This document shows, piece by piece, positions 15,696 to 23,777 of a DNA stretch of 30,342 bases. Position numbers and translations under genes: made by a program. The stretch lies in the IMG/VR virus record IMGVR_UViG_3300042879_001125, positions 1 through 30,342 of that record. One strand, 5' to 3'. The notes under the pieces were generated by a model. It saw only the letters and a program-made list of their open reading frames with translations. It did not search any database and had not been told where the DNA came from. The stretch comes from a virus. Every line of letters begins with the position of its first letter. The stretch's first letter is position 1.

Positions 15696-16378
15696 ATTGC
15701 ACCGCAATTCGTAACTACAGTTTGACCAGGAAAGTCACCGTTAAATTGTGGCGGATTGCAAGCACATTTAGGCCCACCTGGGAATGGTGCTGTGCAATCG
15801 TCGCTAGTGTTTGTCCATCCAGATCCGTTCCATGTCAAGGTGCATGTTCCGCAAACAGGAGGCTCGCCGCCTCCACCGCTACTGCTGGACGATGACGAGC
15901 TTGAGGAACTAGATGATGACTTTCCAGGAGGCGGTAGGGAGCTAGACGACTCCGATGGAGGCGGGCTGCTGGAGCTTGACGGGCTTGAGGAACTGGAGCT
16001 TGGGCTAGAACTGGAGGAGCTAGAAGAACTGGAGCTTGACGGGATTGAGGAACTGGAGCTTGAAGAACTAGACTCTGATGGTGGTGGAGGGGGCGTCTTG
16101 CAAGTGCAGCAAGTGACTTCAAAAACTGGGACGAACGATGCTGTGGCCCCAAGGTAAGTGCCTGGGTATCTCAGTCCCGGAGTAAACGTCTCGCATTCGT
16201 TGACTATGAACAGGGGCGATCCGTCCGACGATGGACCTGCGTAAACCATCACACGCCTCGACGCCTTCTTATCGCCGCAGCGAGTACCGAAAACGGTGTT
16301 GCCAAGGTGAACAGCCTTGTACCGCCTGCGAGTGATTGAGCATATTCCAGATGAAGAAGAACTGCTGTCAGAACTCAT
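15692..16378 (-). CDS. Poly-serine virion protein with Cys-rich C-terminal module
   Basis: A 228-residue protein in four parts: a short Ser cluster at 2-10; a globular part at about 11-95 ending in a Cys-rich CCTC; a Ser/Pro stretch at 96-167, in which about 52 of residues 101-167 are Ser; and a C-terminal module at 168-228 with Cys at 176, 179, 195, 205, 207 and 225, a WNGSGW segment and FNGDFPGQT. The last module resembles small Cys-repeat modules that I associate with planctomycete and planctomycete-phage proteins. ATGA overlaps join it to the 427-aa tail gene before it and the Cys-rich gene after it. The layout suggests a surface-exposed appendage tip with a flexible stalk, located directly before three glycosyltransferases. 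That it is the acceptor of their sugars is a hypothesis. Confidence 0.75.
   Translation of the reverse strand: MSSDSSSSSSGICSITRRRYKAVHLGNTVFGTRCGDKKASRRVMVYAGPSSDGSPLFIVNECETFTPGLRYPGTYLGATASFVPVFEVTCCTCKTPPPPPSESSSSSSSSSIPSSSSSSSSSSSSPSSSSSSPSSSSSPPPSESSSSLPPPGKSSSSSSSSSSSSSSGGGGEPPVCGTCTLTWNGSGWTNTSDDCTAPFPGGPKCACNPPQFNGDFPGQTVVTNCGAI
15878..16078 (-). repeat. Poly-serine coding tract
   Basis: This stretch encodes residues 101-167 of the poly-serine protein, with Ser runs of up to 14 broken by Pro, Glu, Ile, Leu and Lys. The codons are not a DNA microsatellite: the last run of 14 Ser codons (residues 154-167) contains all six serine codons in mixed order. The tract is therefore repetitive in protein but not in DNA. 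Confidence 0.9.
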
Positions 16379-17658
16379 GTCGATAAGTCCTTGACCTTGC
16401 AGACGTATAGGTCACGCCACGATCCGTTCTCGAATCTCTGGACGATTCCGTCGTAGAGTCCATCTGTTCCTGGTGCGCTGGATGTCACCAGGACAACTTC
16501 CATCACCGAATACGCTCTCTGGATCGGCTTGGGTAGATCGAACTCGAATGGTTCAAACAGTTCGATGACTGTGTAGTCGCCCTTCTTCTTTGAGTCGTGG
16601 TAGTAGACTCGCGACAACTGCTCTCCAGGAACAAGATCAAACAGAAGTTGGGAGTAGGCTGATAGTCCAGGAAGGGAATTGGCGGTCGCCTTGCCGTAGA
16701 TCGAGTACGAAAGATCGGTGGCTCGGTTGTTGATTTGCGTGGTGTTGTAGACTTGGCCGTCAAGGAGGACCGTGTACGTCGTATCGACAATGCTGACCTT
16801 CGTGCCGGGAATGGCTCCCGATGCCCCGCTGCTGAACTCTATCGCCTCTGGCTGTGCGTAGGAGGCCCAAGTAATCTTCGTGTGCAGAACCGGAGGAAAG
16901 ACGACGCTCACCTTTTCTGGTGCGTTGCGTCCGTTGTACGGAACATCTGCCGTCCACTTGATAAGAGGCTCGTAGCTTGAGAGTAGTGCGCTCAATCCAG
17001 TCTGCGTGCCGTTGTGCGAAGCGAATCGGTACAGCCCCGTTGCGAGATCGTAGACTGGGAAATGGCCGCAGGCTTCAAGGGCTTGGCAGATCGATTGCCA
17101 GACGCTCACTCCGTCGAAGTTCAGATTTTCAGGAACGCTCACCGGAGTCCTTGCAAGCGTAGGGCATGTCGTTGAGTTTGCTTTCGCTGTCGCTGGGAGG
17201 AGCAACCATAGCGCGTTGAGTAGCTGCTGCCAAGTGAGTCCTGCGCTAACGTCGAAGGCAAACATCTTATCGTTCAAGAGCCAAGAGTTATCGACAAACG
17301 CATTCTCGCCGACATGCCTTGGGTCTTTGCACTGAACGTAGTAGGTTCGTGCTGGGTCAGGATTCGCCTGTGCCTCTTCGATCGCTTCAATCTTGGTGAT
17401 CGTCCACCCATCGCTAGAGAACGTCGGTGCCCCGTCTTGGGCGACCGAAATTGTTACTGTCGCTGGTGCGGCTGGAAGCTGTTCGACGTACTGTTTGTCT
17501 ACCAGGAGGTGTGCTGTCGCCGCCCTTCGTCCACGAAAATGCTCGATGCTGTTGACCTTGTTCCACCAGTTCAGTGCGTAGATCGATTCGCTGCGAGGGG
17601 CGTGCAGCAGATCCGGCGAGGTACACGGATACCCATTGATACTGAATTGCGTCGGCAT
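16375..17658 (-). CDS. Tail-tip / baseplate-type protein candidate
   Basis: A 427-residue, beta-rich protein without signal peptide or membrane segment. It starts with FSINGYPC, a strand-turn pattern frequent at the N-terminus of phage distal-tail or hub proteins, and continues with mixed alpha/beta segments rich in Trp, Tyr and Thr; several regions resemble the tail-hub domains that surround the tube exit. No enzymatic motif is visible. Its start shares one base with the stop of the 248-aa gene (TGATG), and its end overlaps the poly-serine gene (ATGA). Position after the tail-tube candidate and before the appendage-like protein supports a tail-tip role. The specific family is not established. 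Confidence 0.6.
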   Translation of the reverse strand: MPTQFSINGYPCTSPDLLHAPRSESIYALNWWNKVNSIEHFRGRRAATAHLLVDKQYVEQLPAAPATVTISVAQDGAPTFSSDGWTITKIEAIEEAQANPDPARTYYVQCKDPRHVGENAFVDNSWLLNDKMFAFDVSAGLTWQQLLNALWLLLPATAKANSTTCPTLARTPVSVPENLNFDGVSVWQSICQALEACGHFPVYDLATGLYRFASHNGTQTGLSALLSSYEPLIKWTADVPYNGRNAPEKVSVVFPPVLHTKITWASYAQPEAIEFSSGASGAIPGTKVSIVDTTYTVLLDGQVYNTTQINNRATDLSYSIYGKATANSLPGLSAYSQLLFDLVPGEQLSRVYYHDSKKKGDYTVIELFEPFEFDLPKPIQRAYSVMEVVLVTSSAPGTDGLYDGIVQRFENGSWRDLYVCKVKDLST

Positions 17659-18404
17659 CAGAGAATCACTGGGGCTAGGTTGTTATTGTACGGGAATTGA
17701 TAGATATACTTCCACGCTGTTCGGTAGAGAGCATACCCCTGCCCCCACTTCTTCGGAGAAGTGTAGGCTACGGTTGTCAAATCTTCTAGGTAATTCCATC
17801 CAGATGCAAGAGGTGATGGAGGAGTTGGGTATCCGAGTAGGGATACGGCATATCCGCTGTGAACGATCTTCTGAATACTGTAATACGATAGGAGGCGAGG
17901 CTGAGGGTACTGGGTTGGGTAAACCCTCCACCGCTTGATCGGACCCGCTGTTCCGATCCTCTGAATCGTGTCCTGGTAGTCAACGACGTTCGAGTACGAC
18001 GACACAAACTCGTTGTAAAATCCTGCTTGAAACGTCTTCTTCGAGCAGAACTCAGTGTCGTCCCCAGGTGCCCAATTCAAGTAGGTCAGCACGTTTCCTG
18101 TGAGGCTTGTCGAATGTGCCGACTGAAGGAACATCGAAGTAACGTCGCCGTCGTCTCGGTAGAATCCGATGTCCTGATAGTCAGTTGAATATGCCGCCTC
18201 CAGTGCCAGCATTTTCGTGTTGAGATCGTCTTGCTTCTGAAGGTTGGTGGTCAGTGTCGGGTTGGCCAGGAGTTCTCCGCGAACATGAACCTCGACTCTG
18301 GTGGTCATTCGCCTCCCGCGAGGGGATCTGCTTGGTCGGTAGTTGAAACTTGCGACCGTCACCGTGTTGTCGTCGTGCTGATAGCTGCCGACCTTGAAGT
18401 ACAT
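17658..18404 (-). CDS. Tail-associated structural protein candidate
   Basis: A 248-residue protein with a beta-rich N-terminus (about 1-50, including a basic RSPRGRR turn), a central helical segment with Tyr/Asp-rich loops, and a C-terminal half rich in Tyr, Trp and Pro. It has no signal peptide, membrane span or catalytic motif. Both ends share one base with neighbouring genes through TGATG junctions, which indicates re-initiation by the same ribosomes. The position between the disordered 290-aa protein and the hub-like protein points to a tail or tail-tip structural role, in the place where distal-tail proteins usually sit. No family is recognised. Confidence 0.55.
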   Translation of the reverse strand: MYFKVGSYQHDDNTVTVASFNYRPSRSPRGRRMTTRVEVHVRGELLANPTLTTNLQKQDDLNTKMLALEAAYSTDYQDIGFYRDDGDVTSMFLQSAHSTSLTGNVLTYLNWAPGDDTEFCSKKTFQAGFYNEFVSSYSNVVDYQDTIQRIGTAGPIKRWRVYPTQYPQPRLLSYYSIQKIVHSGYAVSLLGYPTPPSPLASGWNYLEDLTTVAYTSPKKWGQGYALYRTAWKYIYQFPYNNNLAPVIL

Positions 18405-19276
18405 CAGTCTGCTCCAATACGGTCTAGCAAATCTTCGACTAGCCTGAGTCGCATGGTAAGGTTCGCCACTTGACCGGCAAGTCGTTCAATGATCGCGACT
18501 GAATGCTCGTTGAACTGCTCAAGCGAATCGCTCTGGTCTTCAGACTCCATGCCCTCTTGAGAAAGCTGCTGCCACTGGTTGAAGTCGGCCCCTGTCGCCT
18601 GCTCGATCGCCGATCCTTTGACGCCAGCCATTTGCTGGTTCAGCATGGAGAACGGAGTTGGCCCGATGTCAATCGGTGCCCCAGGCTGAGGAGGCCCTGA
18701 AGGTTCTTGTGGCCCCTCGTCTACCGGCTCCTCCTCCCCAATGATAAACGGCTCGTCCTGCGGCTCGGCCTGGACGCCCTGACCTTCCTCCAGGTCCAGT
18801 GGCATCGCCGTCGCTACCGCCTCAGTGACCGCCGCGATAGGCGTCTCAGGGAGGGGTTTCGGTCCCTCCAGTTCTGACGGCTTCAGAACCTCAAGAGGCT
18901 TTGAAAAGATCGTCGGAGTCGTGTCCCTTGTGGCGTCGGCCTCCATGCCTGACGCCTGTGGCTCCTTGCCTATTTTAACTGACAAATTGTCAGTAACTTG
19001 GTCAGTCGTGATTTCGGTGACGGCTTCCGAAAGTCTTTTGGACTGTTCTTTGTCTGCGGAAAGATCGACCTGAGAGGCGAAGGCGGAAAACGAAAGATCC
19101 GATTCCATTGTGTCGGGCGTCGTTACCTTCGCCTTTGGAATCTTGGGGATCGTAGCTTCGGTCGAGGTGAGCTTTTGGCCGATCGCGAACTTGGCGTCAT
19201 TGGATAGAATCTTGAGCGCTTCGTTCGCGGCCTTCTTCACCTGGGCCGGTGTCATCTTCCGCTTAGGTGCTGCCAT
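18404..19276 (-). CDS. Disordered acidic protein with C-terminal coiled coil
   Basis: A 290-residue protein with a basic N-terminus (MAAPKRKMTPAQVKKAA), a long Pro/Glu/Thr-rich and mainly acidic middle (about 40-210) that should be disordered, and a C-terminal helix of about 35 residues with Leu/Ile/Val heptads. The layout is similar to phage scaffold, chaperone or linker proteins. It follows the tail-tube candidate by four bases, the usual place of tail-assembly chaperones, but there is no sign of the slippery-site frameshift pair common there. No family is recognised. A start seven codons later (19255) is also possible because the first ATG has only a poorly spaced AGGA. Confidence 0.6.
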   Translation of the reverse strand: MAAPKRKMTPAQVKKAANEALKILSNDAKFAIGQKLTSTEATIPKIPKAKVTTPDTMESDLSFSAFASQVDLSADKEQSKRLSEAVTEITTDQVTDNLSVKIGKEPQASGMEADATRDTTPTIFSKPLEVLKPSELEGPKPLPETPIAAVTEAVATAMPLDLEEGQGVQAEPQDEPFIIGEEEPVDEGPQEPSGPPQPGAPIDIGPTPFSMLNQQMAGVKGSAIEQATGADFNQWQQLSQEGMESEDQSDSLEQFNEHSVAIIERLAGQVANLTMRLRLVEDLLDRIGAD

Positions 19277-19280
19277 AATC

Positions 19281-20225
19281 CTAGCTAATGTTGGTTACGC
19301 TGAGTTCATTTCCTGACGCGCTGGCCTGTGCTTCGAGCATGAATTGGAGCGGCATTTCTCCGTGGCCCTTGGCCGTGGGAGGCTCCTGGGTGTTGAACAT
19401 GAGAGGGAAGTCGAACTGAAGGGCTTCGTCCGAAACGCCTGTCCCAGTCTCCCATCGCAGCCGAACGTCGTCGGCGGCGTCGTAGAGGCTCTGTGCGGCT
19501 GACCATGCCCCGGTTGTGAACGGTGCCGTAATCATTGCCCGAATCCTGCGGCGAGTCTTGAACACGCAGTTGGGAGTCAGGCTGTTTCGCGTGCGTGCCT
19601 GGATTCCGGTGTCAATGAGGATGGAAGTCTCCATCGAGTTGTAGGCAGTCCCGTTGATTGAGAATCGATGCTGGCCGTGGGTGTATGGGGCGTAGTCCTC
19701 CCCGTCAAAGTGTGTCGGAATTGTTCCCGGCCACGACTTCGTGAGATCCTCTTCGCGTGCGATGATGCGAAGCTGGGTGTTTAGGATTTCTTCTTCGTCC
19801 CCTCCGTCCGCCGACTTCGACTGGAACAGGGCAGCGGCTACTACGCAGTTGCGGTAGTAGAATACGCCGTTGTCCCGATAGATCATCATGTCAAATAGCT
19901 TGATCGATTCCGAGATGGCAAAGACGTTGCTTGATTCGTCTGCTCCGAGAATCCTTGGTAGCCACTTGTCGAGTTCTGCCGGTCCAAGCTGCAAGCCGAT
20001 CGGTCCCTGCGGGACGTAGCTTGCCTTGGTGGATCTTGAAGAATACTGGGAGCCTGATCCGGTAATCAGATTGCTTGACACCCGCTTGCGGACTGCCTTC
20101 ACATCCTCGTACAGAAACGGATAGATTTCCGACGATGCGTTGAACGTCGGGTCTGCATCTGTGGTGTTGGTTCGCGGCATGACCAGCATGACCGCAAGGC
20201 TTCCGACTGCTGCACATCCAGTCAT
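19281..20225 (-). CDS. Tail tube protein candidate
   Basis: A 314-residue protein with an excellent ribosome-binding site (AGGAG seven bases before ATG). The N-terminal 30 residues are mildly hydrophobic and then rich in Thr/Asp/Asn. The part from about 35 to 95 (YPFLYEDVKAVRKR, then a Gly/Ser loop and VPQGPIGLQLGPAELDKWLP) fits the pattern of long tail-tube proteins, in which a first hairpin, a conserved 'no-gap' strand and a lid helix precede a beta-sandwich. Later beta strands with aliphatic and Arg residues (RRRIRAMITAP) agree with this fold. It follows a neck/tail-completion-size gene, which is the usual order. The assignment is by pattern and position, not by a diagnostic motif. It implies a long tail (siphovirus or myovirus type). 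Confidence 0.5.
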   Translation of the reverse strand: MTGCAAVGSLAVMLVMPRTNTTDADPTFNASSEIYPFLYEDVKAVRKRVSSNLITGSGSQYSSRSTKASYVPQGPIGLQLGPAELDKWLPRILGADESSNVFAISESIKLFDMMIYRDNGVFYYRNCVVAAALFQSKSADGGDEEEILNTQLRIIAREEDLTKSWPGTIPTHFDGEDYAPYTHGQHRFSINGTAYNSMETSILIDTGIQARTRNSLTPNCVFKTRRRIRAMITAPFTTGAWSAAQSLYDAADDVRLRWETGTGVSDEALQFDFPLMFNTQEPPTAKGHGEMPLQFMLEAQASASGNELSVTNIS

Positions 20226-20235
20226 TGCGTCTCTC

Positions 20236-20682
20236 CTACAAAACTTCCCGTATCAGGGTGGTGACTTCCATTGCCGAAACGTCCAGCGACTTTCTCCATT
20301 CTCTGGGGAACCGCATTTGGCTCGGCTTAACTTTCGTGATGATTTCGCAAGAACCGTCCGTCATTATCCGCAAGTCATTGAGGTACTGCCTCACCAATAT
20401 GCGGAACTGAGAGCGGTAGTTCAGGCTGTCTCTTTGGTGGGTTGATACGGGTATCACCCGTACAACTGTGCATTTGTATCGAACGTCTGTCTTGTTGGAA
20501 ACTCCGATGCCGAAGTCTTCCTCGTTGACGATGACATGAATCCCCCTGCCAGGAGAGGATGCGCTGAATACATCCTCCGATCGGCGAACCTCGTCGGCTT
20601 TGATTCCGTCTGGCCAAGTGATCGTCTTGAGGATTTCGACGATACGGTTGGCGTGCGCTAGGTGCCGGTCGGTGGACCCCAT
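20236..20682 (-). CDS. Neck / tail-completion protein candidate
   Basis: A 148-residue mixed alpha/beta protein. The ATG at 20682 shares one base with the stop of the 770-aa gene (TGATG); a GTG one codon earlier is also possible. The helical N-terminus (HLAHANRIVEIL) is followed by strands and a central segment that alternates polar and aliphatic residues, ending in a helix. Size and position (after the connector-like module, directly before the tail-tube candidate) match tail-terminator or tail-completion proteins. No conserved motif confirms it. It ends eleven bases before the tail-tube gene. Confidence 0.5.
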   Translation of the reverse strand: MGSTDRHLAHANRIVEILKTITWPDGIKADEVRRSEDVFSASSPGRGIHVIVNEEDFGIGVSNKTDVRYKCTVVRVIPVSTHQRDSLNYRSQFRILVRQYLNDLRIMTDGSCEIITKVKPSQMRFPREWRKSLDVSAMEVTTLIREVL

Positions 20683-22994
20683 CACTGGCCTCCCATCACA
20701 TCCACGTTCGGCTCAAAGTCCTCAAACGTGTCAACATCGTAGCAGATCGCACTTTCGTTCTGGTTGGAATCTGCGGAATCAGCGGCGATTCCCCGGTCAA
20801 ATTCCTGTGTGGCAAGCGCCCTGGCGGTTGGCAGAAGCTCCACCGCCTGTTCGTGGTTGATGCAGTATTTTTCCCATGACAAGGCTTCCAGGGCGGCAAG
20901 CATTGTGGTTGGGTCGAGGTCTGCTGGATCGCTTACGGTGTACCCCTTCCCGCTTGCGGTTGCCGTGAACGATGACGAAACCTTGACTTCGGTAGGAGAT
21001 ACGACTTCCGTGATGAACGTCTGGATGGCGAAGTCAACTCTCGCCTCGTCAAAGATTGTCCTCCCCTTGGGCAGAGTGGCGCTTGCGGAGATTCTAAGTA
21101 TGCACCCGACATGATTCGCCTCAAACGCTGCCGTGGCAGAGGTGAATGTCTTGGTGCTGGTGGTGTACGCCCCGTCGGTGCCGGTCAGTTCATAAGTCTT
21201 GAACGGCCTGGGCCTGACGATCATCGCAATCTCAAAGCGAGTCGCCTGGGCTGGGACTGGGCTGAACTCGATCTCCTTTAGGCCCATGTAATTCTCGCTA
21301 GATCGCAGGGTGTATCTAAGCGTCTGCCCTGTGGTTCGTGCCAGCTTGCGATGGCGAACTGCATCGGATGGACTCATGTAAACCAGTGGCCTGTATGCGT
21401 CCTCGTCAATCACCGATCTGATTTCCCGGATCATGAACGGCAAGGCATAGCTCGCCTGCATCCAGGTGACGGCTTTGCTGGTGAAGTTCGCCGCTGGTGC
21501 CGTGGCTGAATGAATGAGCAACGTGGTATCTGTGAGCCTTGACGCAACTTTGTAACGCTGGTTGTCGTAGACCACCTCTCCGTACTGCGCGTCGGTCGGC
21601 CATGTGCCTGTGGCAATGGACATCACCATAGTTGAGGCGTCGTAAGATGCCGTATGGTAGGAGACGGCTTTGGTAGTGACTGCCGCCCGTCGATTGTAAT
21701 GCCTCCATGTTGATCGACCCGCGAGTTCCGTGAGTGCGTCCTGCACTGCAATCTTCAGCATGTGAATTTCGCGAGTGCTTCCAGCCAAGCCTCTCTTGTC
21801 CCTGAGTCGCTGGACAATATCGGCATAGGTGAACAGGTCGCTCGTCATGTAGATCGCTAGAGGGTATGGTGGAACCTGGAGCGATGGGTATGTGCCCGCC
21901 CCGCTGCCGCCCCCTCCTCCGCCGCCACCCGATCCAGTCACCCAAGCCTCGTCGCCACGATCGCGGATTGCCTGGAGCGAATCGGTGGTTTCGTTGTACG
22001 CCGCCCCTGCCGTGGTCGCATTGATTTCTGCCCTGGTCGCCGAGTCTGCCGTCTTGCCAGCGATTGCCCCCAGCCATCGACTCATGTAGGTGATACCAGA
22101 GAATAGATTCGCCGTGATCCTTGACGTAAGTTGATTGACTCCGGTGAGAATCGAAGTCGCGGTTGACTGTAAGGCAATTCCCATATCCTGAACGAAAGTC
22201 GCCGCAAAGTGGGTCGAGTCGATAACGCCTGACTGTAGCTGGTGAACGTTCGAAGCAATATGATATGATGCGTTGACCTGGACTGTTCGATTCTCGTTGA
22301 GCGAAACAAGCCCGCGATTCGCATAGTTGGGAGGAAGCAGGTTTTCTATATCGTCCAGCGAATCGCTGGAAATATCTACCGTAGACGCAACGCCTCCAAC
22401 GTTTCCTATTAGGTTGCCAGTGATGCTGCCGGTAATGTCGATAGTTGCAGAGGACGGCAGCACAACAGCGTTCGTCAACTGCGTAACGGTGGGGATCGTG
22501 ACACCCGTTTGAGTAGGCTGGAGCAGCACCCGCCCGGATGAGTCTACTGATAGCGCCGCAAAGTTTGTCGGGAATGCCTGGACCAGAGAGTAGCCGGTCT
22601 TATCGTTGTTGGCAGCCACCGTCACGCCATCGGTGACGGCCTTGATTGTTGTCCCGCTGAGGTTGACCGTTGATGTTGGATTGGCGATCTTCGCCTGATC
22701 CGTGCCAGCGTAGCCGAAGGAAGACGACGCGCTGAATACCGCTTGAGCAGTCACTGGAATGCAACCGGACTTGTAAACGTTGATCCGTAGGCTGTCGCAA
22801 TCCGTTTCGCTTTGCGTAGGCGTGTAGGAGTGAATGCCGTTGCTCACGTCAAGCGTCCCGCCACCAGCAGAAAAAGCTCCGCCATCCTTTGAGATTTCCA
22901 CCGACGCGCCGGTAGTCTGCACGGCACCATCGCTAATTTGAACCACTGCCCCAACGGTGATCGGTCGCGGGGTTGCATTGTTTCGCGGGTACAT
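20682..22994 (-). CDS. Two-module virion protein: beta/fibre-like half plus connector-like half
   Basis: A 770-residue protein that reads as two unrelated parts. Residues 1 to about 85 form a beta-sandwich-like module (DGxxxTTGASVEISKDGG type) followed by a Thr/Ala/Val-rich repetitive stretch to about 350, as in phage fibre or decoration proteins. Residues 354-367 are a flexible linker of mostly Gly with two Ser. From about 370 the sequence becomes helical (YADIVQRLRDKRG, then a helix ending in LAGRSTWRHYNRR) and then mixed strands, resembling head-tail adaptor/connector proteins, which often begin with such helices and a Trp-containing turn. The ATG follows the LamG gene stop directly, with GGAGG about ten bases upstream. 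The split into two functions is inference. Confidence 0.65.
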   Translation of the reverse strand: MYPRNNATPRPITVGAVVQISDGAVQTTGASVEISKDGGAFSAGGGTLDVSNGIHSYTPTQSETDCDSLRINVYKSGCIPVTAQAVFSASSSFGYAGTDQAKIANPTSTVNLSGTTIKAVTDGVTVAANNDKTGYSLVQAFPTNFAALSVDSSGRVLLQPTQTGVTIPTVTQLTNAVVLPSSATIDITGSITGNLIGNVGGVASTVDISSDSLDDIENLLPPNYANRGLVSLNENRTVQVNASYHIASNVHQLQSGVIDSTHFAATFVQDMGIALQSTATSILTGVNQLTSRITANLFSGITYMSRWLGAIAGKTADSATRAEINATTAGAAYNETTDSLQAIRDRGDEAWVTGSGGGGGGGGSGAGTYPSLQVPPYPLAIYMTSDLFTYADIVQRLRDKRGLAGSTREIHMLKIAVQDALTELAGRSTWRHYNRRAAVTTKAVSYHTASYDASTMVMSIATGTWPTDAQYGEVVYDNQRYKVASRLTDTTLLIHSATAPAANFTSKAVTWMQASYALPFMIREIRSVIDEDAYRPLVYMSPSDAVRHRKLARTTGQTLRYTLRSSENYMGLKEIEFSPVPAQATRFEIAMIVRPRPFKTYELTGTDGAYTTSTKTFTSATAAFEANHVGCILRISASATLPKGRTIFDEARVDFAIQTFITEVVSPTEVKVSSSFTATASGKGYTVSDPADLDPTTMLAALEALSWEKYCINHEQAVELLPTARALATQEFDRGIAADSADSNQNESAICYDVDTFEDFEPNVDVMGGQ

Positions 22995-23777
22995 TTAGCG
23001 GAGTCCTCCACCAATCAAAAATGGTCGCCGTGTTACCCAGGCTGCCCTAAATGATGGGCCTGCTGCAAACTTGAAAAATCCAGTGTCGTCTATCGGAAAC
23101 AGGTCTGCGTTTCGCCCGCGAAGATACAGCCCCATAATTTCGTCGGGAGTATGGGTTACGTTATAGAGCCTGCAATCGCTGAGCCTTCCGAGATAAAAAT
23201 TTGCAGCAGAAACGCGAGCATAAGCACCTAATGACACACGGTTCAGTGTCATTGTTCTTGCCACAGTGTCTGCCGTTTCAATGTCAAGCCGACCGTTGAC
23301 GTAAATTCGCACCGATGACGTTGACTGGGAGACGTAAACGTGAGTCCAGATATTTGCATTGGTTGCAACGGATCCCTGGACTATGAGAGTACCAGTTCCG
23401 CCATCGGCTCGAACGACTAAGCGAATAGGTCGTCCAGCATTTTGAGACCCTATAATCCAGTAAGGGTTGTTTGAAGTTGAACTTGAAAGACCAAAAATTC
23501 CTCTGAATCCAGTTGTGGTGTCGTTGGTCTTGCACCAAAGAGACATAGATACTGTTTTATTTGCTGCCATCGCTCCTTCGACTTGAGTACCTATGATTGT
23601 TGCATAGTCGTTTGAGCCATCGAAATCGAGAGAGTACGAAGATCCATCGGCAACCCAGTCGGTCGCTGGGTCCATGTCGATGAGTCGCATCTGCAAGTCT
23701 TCACGCCAGACGTCTTTTACGCCCCAGCCAGAAGGGTCTTGCATCGAGAACGCTCGAACTAGCCCACGCGTTGTCAC
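22995..23777 (-). CDS. LamG / concanavalin A-like domain virion protein
   Basis: A 260-residue protein starting at GTG 23777, which overlaps the preceding stop (GTGA). Residues 49-59 read SLDFDGSNDYA, the usual first strand of LamG/ConA-like lectin domains, and a later segment IWTHVYVSQS followed by VRIYVNGRL is the typical pair of strands with a Trp-x-His-Val and an Asn-Gly turn. The domain spans about 45-215. Such domains in phages bind glycans on the host surface or decorate capsids and fibres. A Pro/Phe/Arg-rich C-terminal 40 residues follow. Its position in the head/connector block suggests a decoration or attachment role; the ligand is unknown. Confidence 0.8.
   Translation of the reverse strand: MTTRGLVRAFSMQDPSGWGVKDVWREDLQMRLIDMDPATDWVADGSSYSLDFDGSNDYATIIGTQVEGAMAANKTVSMSLWCKTNDTTTGFRGIFGLSSSTSNNPYWIIGSQNAGRPIRLVVRADGGTGTLIVQGSVATNANIWTHVYVSQSTSSVRIYVNGRLDIETADTVARTMTLNRVSLGAYARVSAANFYLGRLSDCRLYNVTHTPDEIMGLYLRGRNADLFPIDDTGFFKFAAGPSFRAAWVTRRPFLIGGGLR

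Noticed and set aside
15756-16157. Plus-strand frame encoding long Asp/Glu/Leu runs
   Set aside because: It is the antisense reading of the poly-serine tract; mixed Ser codons read backwards give acidic and Leu runs. It has no neighbours on its strand.
21406-22077. Minus-strand 223-codon frame inside the 770-aa gene
   Set aside because: An out-of-frame reading with Arg/Gly/His-rich composition. The 770-aa frame is continuous and better structured.
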